DNA of 64,000 bases from Lepas anatifera. Lineage: Eukaryota; Arthropoda; Thecostraca; Lepadidae. The stretch's first letter is position 1; the number at the start of each line of letters is the position of its first letter. The position numbers and the translations under genes were made by a program. Positions 1-11,400 of the stretch are shown here, in pieces. Under the pieces are notes generated by a model. That model made no database searches. It was not told the origin of the DNA and saw nothing but the letters and a program-made list of their open reading frames with translations. The stretch spans positions 1 through 64,000 of the forward strand of contig JAOTON010001069.1 in the NCBI GenBank assembly GCA_034440635.1, read 5' to 3'.

Positions 1-2066
1 GAGGCCCTGCCAAGAAAAATACCGCGAAGCGGGACTTGAGCATTAAGTCTGCCGGGGAGGAAGGGGTCACTAGGGGTGATTTGTTATCCACACACGGTAA
101 GTTCTGGGGCAAATGAGATATCGATAGGATGGTTTCTGGGCACACAGGATCCTATGGCTATATCGCTTCAAATCGCGTTATGAAGGTGCACATTCACTTT
201 AACAAAATACCAGAACAAACAACATTTTATTTTTCAACAAACACTGCTCGCCATTTGATCACAACAGAGTTCCACAGAGGACTTGATGAACACGCCCGGT
301 CGCTACTAGCGCCCACCTTAGCTCACTGTGCGTGCGTGCATGCGTGCGTGTGCATGTGTGGGTGTGTCGAACGGGGGGGCAGGCGTAGCCGGCAGGTTGT
401 TGTTGTTGTTGTTCCCTCTGGGCCCTCAGCGAGGGCCATAGCCCAGGGCTCCCTGTGGCGGTAGTAGCCACCGGCCAAGGCCGCCACTAGGTCGTCGTCT
501 CGAAGCTGTTGTGGGTCTAGGTGGATTGATCCTGTCAAGCGCAGGCGGGTGCCAGCAAGGGACGGGCACCTCAGGAGGACATGCTCAGGCGTGTCCGCCT
601 CCTCGCGGCAGACTGCGCAGCGCGCGCGGGGCACTGCTTGTCTGGGCACTGCGCGCACTCCGGTGAGGGGTGACGACCGATTCGATTGAGATACTGGAGG
701 AACGGCCCCAGTGGCCGGCCCTCAGCTGGTGTATATCCGTTGCCTTGTCACGGTGCTCTCCGGCGTTGGGGGGCGGCAGGTGACCCCCATTATCCGCTTG
801 TAAAAGCCGTCCGGCCAGTCATCGCTCCACCTCTTAGTGGTGCTGCGGGCCACAGCCTTCGTGATGGTCCCGACGTCGACTGGCACGCTGAGCTGCGGTA
901 GGGCGGAAGCCTCCTTTGCCAGGTTGTTGGCCCTCTCGTTCCCCGCGAGTCCACAGTGGGCGGGAACCCACTGAAGGTGGATTTGTTGGCCGCGGGCTGT
1001 AATGGCGGAGAGAAGCCGCCAGATTTCCTGTCCCGCAGGCGAAGACTGGCCGCGGCACCCCGCCAGGGAGGAGAGCGCCGCCTGGGAGTCTGTGCAGACT
1101 ACCAGTGGCAGCAGTGCCGGGTCGCCCGTCAGCTGGATAAAGTCCTCCAGTGCGGCTTTCAGGGCGTTTAGCTCAGCCCGGGTGCTTGAGCATAGCTCTC
1201 CGGCCGCCGCACGAACTTCTCTGGTGTCACCGGAGGGGAGGACCAGGAGAGCTCCGCCGCCGCCCCGTATAGTGCCCCTCCACGGCGGATCCGTCTGACC
1301 AGATCCACGTGGCTTAGGTAGGTAGGCCGGCCAGGTGTTCCTCGGCCGCCACGCGACCTCACCGCCTCAGGGGCGGCCCGGCGGCCCGTGGGCCGATATC
1401 CAGTGTGATATCAACCCCGTTTCTCGTTGTCCAAGGTGGCGTGGCGACGACCAGGGGCTCCTCCACCTTGACGTCCGCTATGCCAGCCTCTCAGGGCCTC
1501 TCTCCCGGTTTCACGCCAGCCGGATGTGCCCAGTCGTCTCCGGGAGGTAGCCTCGGCGACGTCTCGAAGGGGGTCCCCAGCGGGGAGAGATACGGCCCGG
1601 CACTGCATGCGCGCCGAGAGCACTCGGCGCCTGGAACGGGCCGTTGGGAGTCCTGCTTCCGCCATGAGGGGGTCCGTAGGGGTAGACTGTGCGCAGCCCG
1701 TAACTGCCCGAGCTGCTGCTCCCTGTCCCCTGTCTACTGAGGTCGACATGGGAGTCGGAGGTCGCGGGGAGCCACGCCGCAGCGGCTAATTCTAGGGCTC
1801 GGCGGACGTAGCCGTTGGCTATGGTCCGCAGTTGCTTCTCACGCAGACCCCACGACCGACCGGTGAGCTGGCGGAGTTGCGCAATCCTCGGCTTCACTTT
1901 CTTCCTCAATGCATTGCAGTGTTCCCCAACGTGGAGAAGCCGGTCGAACGTCACACCGAGAAGTTTCAGGTGTGCTTGGCCGGTCACAGGGGTACCGGCG
2001 ACTCTGATCTGGATGTGTCTGGCATCGTGGGCCAAATGGGAGAGCACCAGAGCTTGCGTTGTGCTC
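1..2066 (-). mobile_element. Degenerate I/R1-like LINE, ORF2 C-terminal half
   Basis: Read on the minus strand, the fragment begins in the RT thumb (HLKLLGVTFDRLLHV near 1960-1920). It passes an RNase H start (WIWSDGS at about 1300) and ends with a Cys-His knuckle of the form CAVC..EADTPEHVLLRC (about 640-560). Several frameshifts separate these pieces, so it is dead. Its 5' truncation at about 2066 abuts the 31-bp array, suggesting insertion into that array. The exact 3' end is not defined; a (GTT)n tract lies at 399-411. The RNase H places it with the I/R1 group rather than CR1 or L1. Confidence 0.75.
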
Positions 2067-2076
2067 GGCTGTTTGG

Positions 2077-2332
2077 GGTTACTGACCGGGACTGCTCGGC
2101 TGTTTCGGGTTACTGACCGGGACTGCTCGGCTGTTTCGGGTCACTGACCGGGACTGCTCGGCTGTTTCGGGTTACTGACCGGGACTGCTTGGCTGTTTGG
2201 GGTTACTGACCGGGACTGCTCGGCTGTTTGGGGTTACTGACCGGGATTTTTCGGCTGTTTGGGGTTACTGACCGGGACTGCTCGGCTGCTTGGGGTTACT
2301 GACCGGGACTGCTCGGCTGTTTGCAGTGCCGT
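2077..2332. repeat. 31-bp minisatellite containing the PIGG donor site
   Basis: About eight copies of a 31-bp unit (TTACTGACCGGGACTGCTCG plus GCTGTTTGGGG). On the minus strand each unit reads CAGTCCCG/GTCAGTAA, identical to the exon end and donor used at 2304. The array therefore starts inside the exon and copies its 5' splice site. Confidence 0.9.
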
Positions 2333-2461
2333 GAGCGAGGCCAGCACCGGCGCCGCGTACGTGTGACAGGCGGTGAGGAGAACCGCAACCCAGGAGTAGT
2401 GGTGGGCCACACCCACATAGCCGGCTGACACGTCCACACTGGCCAGACTGTTGGAGTTGCC
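2304..2461 (-). CDS. PIGG: PIGG exon, GNSNSLASVD and following TM
   Basis: Joins MAAFFYM to GNSNSLASVDVSAGYVG, exactly the FFY..GNSN.IATVD.SAGFVG block near the C terminus of PIGG, then VAVLLTACHTYAAPVLASL. The acceptor is TTTTCCGGCAG at 2462. The donor CCCG/GTCAGTAA after 2304 lies inside the first unit of a 31-bp array. It ends in phase 2; one more exon (about 70 codons in relatives) should lie further left and was not found. Confidence 0.88.
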
Positions 2462-5400
2462 CTGCCGGAAAATCGCCGCACGTACCACTACGTACATTAG
2501 CTGCCGACAGTGATACCTACACACCAGTCATTGAGCCCTGCCGGACAGCCGCTTCACCCACACCTGGAGCGGTTACCGAGCCCTGCCGGACAGCCGCTTA
2601 CCCACACCCACACCTGGAGCGGTTACCGAGCCCTGCCGGACAGCCGCTTCACCCACACCTCGAACAGTTACCGAGTCCTGCCGGACAGCCGCTTCACCCA
2701 CACCCACACCTGGAGCGGTTACCGAGCCCTGCCGGACAGCCACTTCACCCACACCTGGAGCGGTTACCGAGCCCTGCCGGACAGCCGCTTCACCCACCAC
2801 CTGGAGCGGTTACCGAGTCCTACGACCACGTTTTACCCACACCTGGAGCGGTTACCTAGCCCTGCCGGACAGCCGCTCCACCCACACCTCGAACAGTTAC
2901 CGAGTCCTGCCGGACAGCCGCTTCACCCACACCCACACCTGGAGCGGTTACCGAGCCCTGCCGGACAGCCGCTTCATCCACACCCACACCTGGAACGGTT
3001 ACCGAGTCCTGCCGGACAGCCGCTTCACCCACACCTGGAGCGGTTACCGAGCCCTGCCGGACAGCCGCTTCACCCAAACACCCACACCTGGAGCGGTTAC
3101 CGAGCCCTGCCGGACAGCCGCTTCACCCACACCCACACCTGGAGCGGTTACCGAGCCCTGCCGGACAGCCGCTTCACCCACACCTGGAGCGGTTACCGAG
3201 CCCTGCCGGACAGCCGTTTCACCCACGCCTGGAGCGGTTACCGAGCCCTGCCGGACAGCCGCTTCACCCACACCTGGAGCGGTTACCGAGCCCTGCCGGA
3301 CAGCCGCTTCACCCACACCTGGAGCGGTTACCGAGTCCTGCCGGACAACCGTTTCACCCACCCGGGTACCATTTCCCGACCCCCCCCCACCCCAACTGAA
3401 CCGACCCAGCACAACACCCACACCTGGAGCGGTTACCGAGCCCTGCCGGACAGCCGCTTCACCCACACCCACACCTGGAGCGGTTACCGAGCCCTGCCGG
3501 ACAACCGCTTCACCCACACCCACACCTGGAGCGGTTACCGAGCCCTGCCGGACAGCCGCTTCACCCACACCCACACCTGGGGCGGTTACCGAGCCTTGCC
3601 GGACAGCCGCTTCACCCACACCCACACCTGGGGCGGTTACCGAGCCCTGCCGGACAGCCGCTTCACCCACACCTGGAGCGGTTACCGAGCCCTGCCGGAC
3701 AGCAGTTTCACCCACACCTGGAGCGGTTACCGAGCCGATACCAAACCACACATGCTGGCTGCCAAGACGTTATAGACCGGTCAAAACACCCACACATACG
3801 GAGGTACTCAACAGGCATCCAGGAAACGTATTTAGAACGAAGAGAAGTTAAGTGAAAGTTAAAGTGGTTATCCATTAGGAAGGCTAGTCGGCCTTCATGT
3901 GTTGGATATCATTGACGTACAACTGCGTCATTTCCACATCATCGAGTCACTGTACGTCTTTTCTGAGTTACTTTTCTGTTTTATCATTATTTCACGCGTG
4001 ACTATCTTCTTGGTCTATTTTTCGCAGCGGTTTTTGAAGCAGTTCACGTTCGGCGCATTCCGTACTGCTTCCGGTAACTCGTTCCAGTATTTTTAACTCG
4101 TATATTGAAAAATGTCTCCTGATTTCGAGCCTCGCTCTTCTGATTTACATTTGTCCTTCCCTCCGCACTACCTCGCCTTCTGCTCCTATGACCGAATTCT
4201 GGGTGGTAGTTGTCTGTTCTTCATTGATTATTTTAAACCATTCATCCTGCTCTACTTTGCTCCTATTTACAAAAAGTCCGTTCGACATTCTAACTCCAAC
4301 GCGTATATATCAGATTTCACATACATGAGTAAGCCTCCTCCTCTCCCCTTTGATGTGTCTTCTCTGTCTTTACGGACGAGTAATTGATACCCGTCAATAT
4401 TCAATAAGCTATCGTCTATTGATGAATTCGTCCAACTTTCCGTCAAAAAGACCAAGTCCGGATTTGACTGTGCTACCATAGCCTTCAACTCATTTTTCTT
4501 ACTTAACACAGATTGGCAATTTGTGTAAAACACAGTTATTATTGATTTTCTATCTTCACTTTCTCCTCCTCTCTGTCCGTCCAAACGATTCTTCTTCCCC
4601 GCTGCCCTACCACAATCTATCTTCCGTTTTTTCCCTCCCCTCTTGCCTTTTTTGTTTTTTTCTTCCGCTTCCTCCCTCCTTTCATCTTCTTTTTTCTTCT
4701 CCTTCTGTCTTTGCCTGGGCGTCAAATCAGGGGAAATGAAAACTTTCTTCCACCCCTCTCTCCTTGCCAGTTTTCTAGCATTGTTGAGTATTGTTTCCCT
4801 CTTTTCTCCATCCTTTACCTTGATTATCAGAGGCCTCGGCTTGCCATCTTCTCTAATCTTACCTGCTCTAAACTTGACCTCTACTTCCTCCTCCTCGACG
4901 TCTACACTTATATTCTCCCACAGATCTTTGACTTTTGCAGCGTCATCCCTGATCCTTGTTTTCGCCTCCTTCTCCTTACTCTCCTCTAATCCGTAAATGA
5001 CAAGGTTTTCGATCCGTTCGTCTCTGTCATTCAGTTCCTCTTTCATTTCTTCCTTTACTTCTTCCTTTGCTTTTGTCAATCCCGTCTCTACCTCCTTAAG
5101 GCTACCTTCACACTGCCCGAGCTTTCTCTCCAAGTTCGCTATCTTCTCCTTCAAGCCCTTGTTTTCCTTCTCCATGGTCCCAACTCTACTCTCCAGCTCC
5201 TTCATTCCTTTATTGAGCTTTCCCATAACTTTTCTACAAATCTTACATAGAAAGCCACTCCAACCGAGCATCTTCTCCGTTTTTAATATCTGGTCGAAAT
5301 AATCCTCACTTAATTCTTCGACGCAGTCCCTGTGCCACCACGTCTCACATAGGCCGCAAGAGATGGTCACTTGCCCCCTCGTGTAATTCAGATCACGTTT

Positions 5401-8400
5401 ACCGCACGGATATTTAGACATAATTGGTAATAGTATCTTCTGACCCAATTCACAGTTAAGTGTTTAAGTTCTTGCTGTATCAATTATTATTTCTCTGAAT
5501 GAGAAAAACAATTCAATGCACTCTATTTAACTTCCTCCCGAAAGACCTTGCCGCCGTTTCACGTGATTCAGAGAAAAAAATCAAGCGCTGCTTTCGATCA
5601 CCGATGAAGTTGAAAATATCTAAGTTTTAAAACTTCGCACGAAAAATCGAATATTTTGTTATCTATTTTCTCAATAGTTAAATGCGATGTCATAAAAACA
5701 TTTAGGTCAACAGATAGGAAATGTAATGCTCTTCCCATAGGATAAATTTTTAACCCCCGCAACCTTCGCACTCCGGTAAAAACCAACCCTTCTTTAGACC
5801 TCTATAAAACACGTCCTTCCCCTCCAGAACTGCACACACTGATTCACTGAAGATTTAATCGTTTCGTGTGAACTAAGGCCCGAGAGACTGTTACGCCGGA
5901 GCCATACACTGCCAGTGCAGCGGCGTCAGTGCAAAGTGGTCACCGTGACCAAGGAGAAATAAACGCTACCGCCCGGCATACCGCGGCCACTTCTCCCAAA
6001 CTTCTACCATATTTGCTTGCTAATAGTTTTAGCTATGCCAAGCACACCATGCTGGGATATACCTAAAACGACATGGGTTTCATGTAATACCCTTTAATGG
6101 GTCGAGAGTAGCTTGATATCCGCGATGGCACGTGCATCAAATGCCATGTTTGGGCCAGGAATTAAATTGTATCCTTAAACAAGCATCTTGACCGGGCTTC
6201 GTGCGTTTTAATTCAGAACATGGTAATTTCTGGGGAACGTAGACATTTTTCATACTATTTCTCAACTGATTACAAGAGTCCGAGTTTCGGTGGTGCATTT
6301 GATATTTTGGGCGGAAACCTCTCACAACCCCCCATTTAGCAAACCAACACAAGGGGTTTTTGTTTGTTTCAGACAACATATAAGCCAAGTTAATAAAAAT
6401 ACTAACAGCGAATTCTCAATGACCTACATAAAAAACATGATTAAAATTGACTAATACGGGATTGTCCATGCTATTCCAAGGTCTGATTGCATATGCCCTG
6501 GCGGGGTACCCACCATGTAGAAGAAGGCGGCCATGCCGGCCCAATGCATGAACAGCGCGATCCTAAGCGGGCTCTGAGGTCGCGCCGCCAGCCACCGCGA
6601 TACCAGGTCCAGCAGGCGACAGCAGAGCGCCCAGGCTGGCAGGTTGTGGGGCCGCACCAGCAGCGCACACAGCAGTCTCCAGCCGACCAGCAGCCTGGCC
6701 AGCGGCTGCCGGTGCCGGCCCAGCGCCGTCCACCACAGCAGGCTGGCGTACAGGCCGCGCGCCGCCCAGCGGCCCACCGCCGGCCACACCGGCGGCGCCG
6801 GCCACAGCCGGCCGTCCGACAGACCGTGCACCAGCACACCGCCCGCGGCCAGCTGCAGCCAGCCCTGCTGCCGCGTGGGGTTGAGGCGGGCCAGAGACAG
6901 CAGACCAGCCAGCCAGCCCACCTGCAGCCAGCCGACGCCGGCCTCCGAGCCCAGCCAGTCGCCGACGTCGGGCAGGTGCAGCCACCGGTCGCCCGTCTGA
7001 TTCCAGCGCCGCAGTACGCCGCCCAGCACGACCACACACAGGCAGACGTCCACCAGGCCACCGGCGCACCGCAGCTGGCGGTACTCCAGGAACAGCAGCG
7101 CCAGCCACAGGCTGGCCGACAGGAAGTACCAGGTCTGGTGTTCCTCCTCTATGAAGCTGGTGGCGGCGAGGCTGACCAGATGGAGAAGGGAGCCGAGCAG
7201 CAGCACGGCGACCAGGGGCTGTCGGCCATACCACATCGCTGTACAGCCGCCATAACTACGGCTACACCACTCATCAGACCGCATCAGGGTCTCACCAAGT
7301 GTTTGCGGATCTCGCGGGTCTAGCCTTTTCGGGTCTCATCTATAATACTGATTTAGATCTTGAAATCATTTTTGCACAATATCATGTATCTAGATAGCAA
7401 AAAGCATAGTTTTAAATTGCATTCTCCATCACACACGGGTCTGGCTAATTATGTCGTGAATAACACCATATGCCCGAGGAAGTGTATATTCGTTGTCCAC
7501 GCTATTGATGTTCATTTAGTTCATGAATAGACGCCAACACTTGCAAAATAACATTAATGGCGTGAAAACGAAATAAATTAAATGAATCCTTACCGTGGGC
7601 CTAATGAACTCGAAAAGTGCGTCCGCTTCTTCAGAGCCCGCAGCTTTTCCTTCCGAAAACACCTGAGCTTGAAAGATTGCCTCCAGGTCGTCGTTTTGAA
7701 AATTACACTTGCCATAGGCACTGTCCTTGTTAATAGTTGGATACATAAGGGCAACAAGTTTATATAATGGATGAGGAAGTGCCTTGAAGAGGCCAGCCTT
7801 AAGGCCTTTTGAGTAGCAGGCAGCCCGACGTTCGAACACGGCCTGTTTGTGTGTGCGCGACCTGCTGGGGCCGGCCCAGGTGACATCAGTGTACACCACA
7901 CGCTTGCCGGAGTCCTGCAGGGCCTGCCAGCGTCTCCGCGCTACTGCCGTCAGAGCAAAGGTCGCTTCGGCGACCACCCGCAGCCAGTTGGCGGCTACCA
8001 AGGCAGCCACTGTAGACTCCAACCAGCTCAGCCGGCCGTCTCCCGGCAGCAGACACAGCAGCAGCAGCGTCGCCACCACACAGCACAGCGCCAACACGCC
8101 GCCCCACTCCGGCACCAACTGCCTCCACGCACTGCCGACGTCCAGCTGCGAGCCCACCAGAGTCTGCCGACCAGCGCAGAAACACAGTGACACCGCTGAC
8201 ACTCACAGCAGCACAGCACTGCCACTGACACAGCAGCACAGCACTGCCACTGACACAGCAGCACAGCGTCACCGACACTCACAGCAGCACAGCGTCACCG
8301 ACACTCACAGCAACACAGCGTCATCGACACTCACAACAGCACAGCGTCACCGACACTCACAACACAGCGTCACCGACACTACAGCAACACAGCGTAACTG

Positions 8401-11400
8401 ACACTCACAGCAGCACAGCGTCACCGACACTCACAACAGCACAGCATCACCGACACTCACAGCAACACGGCGTAACTGACACAGCAGCACAGCGTCACCG
8501 ACACTCACAGCAACACAGCGTCACCGACACTCACAGCAGCACAGCGTCACCGACACTCCAACAGCACAGCATCACCGACACTCACAGCAACACGGCGTCA
8601 CCGACACTCACAACGGCACAGCATCACCGACACTCACAGCAACACGGCGTCACCGACACTCACAGCAACACAGCGTAACTGACACTCACAACAGCACAGC
8701 GTCATCGACACCCACAGCAGCACAGCGTCACCGACACTCACAACAGCACAGCGTCACCGACACTCACAACAGCACAGCGTCACCGACACTCACAACAACA
8801 CAGCGTCACCGACACTCACAACAACACAGCGTCACCGACACTCACAGCAACACAGCATCACCGACACTCACAGCAGCACAGCGTCACCGACACTCACAGC
8901 AGCACAGCGTCACCGACACTCACAACAGCACAGCGTCATCGACACTCACAACAACACAGCGTCACCGACACTCACAACAGTACAGCGTCACCGACACTCA
9001 CAACAACACAGCGTCACCGACACTCACAGCAACACAGCATCACCGACACTACAGCAGCACAGCGTCACCGACACTCACAGCAGCACAGCGTCACCGACAC
9101 TCACAACAGCACAGCGTCATCGACACCCACAGCAGCACAGCGTCACCGACACTCACAGCAACACAGCGTCACCGACACTCACAACAGCACAGCGTCATCG
9201 ACACTCACAGCAACACAGCGTAACTGACACTCACAACAGCACAGCGTCACCGACACTCACAGCAGCACAGCGTCACCGACACTCACAGTAACACAGCGTC
9301 ACCGACACTCACAGCAACACAGCGTCACCGACACTCACAACAGCACAGCGTCATCGACACTCACAGCAGCACAGCGTCACCGACACTCACAACAGCACAG
9401 CGTCATCGACACTCACAACAGCACAGCGTCATCGACACTCACAGCAACACAGTGTAACTGACACTCACAGCAGCACAGCGTCACCGACACTCACAACAGC
9501 ACAGCGTCATCGACACTCACAGCAGCACAGCGTCACCGACACTCACAACAGCACAGCGTCATCGACACTACAGCAACACAGTGTAACTGACACTCACAGC
9601 AGCACAGCGTCACCGACACTCACAGCAGCACAGCGTCACCGACACAAACAACAGCACAGCGTCACCGACACTCACAGCAGCACAGCGTCACCGACACTCA
9701 CAGCAACACAGCGTAACTGACACTCACAGCAGCACAGCGTCACCGACACTCACAGCAGCACAGCGTCACCGACACTCACAGCAACACAGCGTCATCGACA
9801 CTCACAACAGCCAGCATCACCGACACCCCGACAGCGTCCGACCTCGCGACAAGCGTAACTGACACTCAGCAGCACAGCGTCACCGACATCACAGCAACAC
9901 AGCGTAACTGACACTCACAGCAGCACAGCGTCACCGACACTCACAACAGCACAGCATCACCGACACTCACAGCAGCACAGCGTCACCGACACTCACAGCA
10001 ACACAGCGTAACTGACACTCACATCAGCACAGCGATGCCACTGAACCCTCACAGCAACACCACTCACACTCACAGCGTCATCACTGACACAGCAGCGTCA
10101 CTTACACAGCTCATCAAAACAGCACCACTGACACACACAGCGCAGTGTGCATGATCTGGGCGTTGAAACAATGACGTCAGCGTTACTATGTCGCAGGTGT
10201 GCTACACTTAGCCTACAGCCTGAGCCTTTGGGGCAGTCCGTATTTTTTAATGGGTTTGCCAACAAAATTGCTTGGATTTCCTTGAAAGTGACCTTTTTTG
10301 AAGGCCTCTGGTCCTCTTCTACACAGACCTGGTCGAGTTTTCTCCACAGCAAATTTGGAATTTTTTTATTATAAAATTTGAACAAACCTGGGATTCTAGG
10401 GTCTAGGGGACAACCTCTTTCAACAACCGAATAGCCCCGCCTGACAAAGAAAACAACTGCCACGACAACCAAGGGGTCGCCGCTCAGACGGAGAAGATGG
10501 TGTCGGACCACCAGCCAGACCGCAAGGAACCAACTCTTCCCGAGTGCTTCGAAGACCACCCAGCAAGTTTAATCATAAAGTAAAAACAATTCCGAGACAA
10601 TTCTATGCTATGTACAATCCAGGTGGTACCCGGTCGATTTGTCCTGGAACGCCCCGGATAACAGCTGGTGTGACTGGGACTTGAGACAAGCAGGCAGCAG
10701 GGCGCGCTGCCGCTCCCCTCAGGACAGTACCAACCAAGGCAATGATGGCCAGGCCCAGGGTGTTAAGACAAGCAGGCAGCAGGGCGCGCTGCCGCTAACC
10801 TCAGGACTGTACCAACCAAGGCAATGATGGCCAGGCCCAGGGTGTTAAGACAAGCAGGCAGCAGGGCGCGCTGCCGCTCCCCTCAGGACAGTACCAACCA
10901 AGGCAATGATGGCCAGGCCCAGGGTGTTAAGACAAGCAGGCAGCAGGGCGCGCTGCCGCTCCCTCAGGACAGTACCAACCAAGGTAATGATGGCCAGGCC
11001 CAGGGTGTTAAGACAAGCAGGCAGCAGGGCGCGCTGCCGCTCCTCTCAGGACAGTACCAACCAAGGCGATGATGGCCAGGCCCAGGGTGTTAAGACAAGC
11101 AGGCAGCAGGGCGCGCTGCCGCTCCCCTCAGGACTGTACCAACCAAGGCAATGATGGCCAGGCCCAGGGTGTTAAGACAAGCAGGCAGCAGGGCGCGCTG
11201 CCGCTCCCCTCAGGACTGTACCAAACAAGGCGATGATGGCCAGGCCCAGGGTGTTAAGACAAGCAGGCAGCAAGGCGCGCTGCCGCTCCCCTCAGGACAG
11301 TACCAAACAAGGCAATGATGGCCAGGCCTCAGGGTGTTAAGACAAGCAGGCAGCAGGGCGCGCTGCCGCTCCCCTCAGGACTGTACCAACCAAGGCGATG

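Noticed and set aside
3044..3751. 235-codon reverse ORF with VRQGSVTAPGVGE repeats
   Set aside because: Same minisatellite on the other strand.
2510..3775. 421-codon forward ORF of WSGYRALPDSRF-type repeats
   Set aside because: It is the translation of a minisatellite whose period is often a multiple of three; it overlaps a PIGG intron and has no other coding sign.
4521..5302. Several forward Ser/Phe/Leu-rich ORFs
   Set aside because: They are antisense shadows of the LINE ORF1 charged coiled coil.
6487..7323. 278-codon forward ORF opposite the PIGG multi-TM exon
   Set aside because: Gln/Pro/Arg-rich shadow of a GC-rich exon; the reverse frame has clear PIGG motifs and splice sites.
10098..10559. 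An extra PIGG exon
   Set aside because: Exons 14538-14362 and 8195-7594 already join in phase across TM1, and the sequence has no PIGG-like motif.
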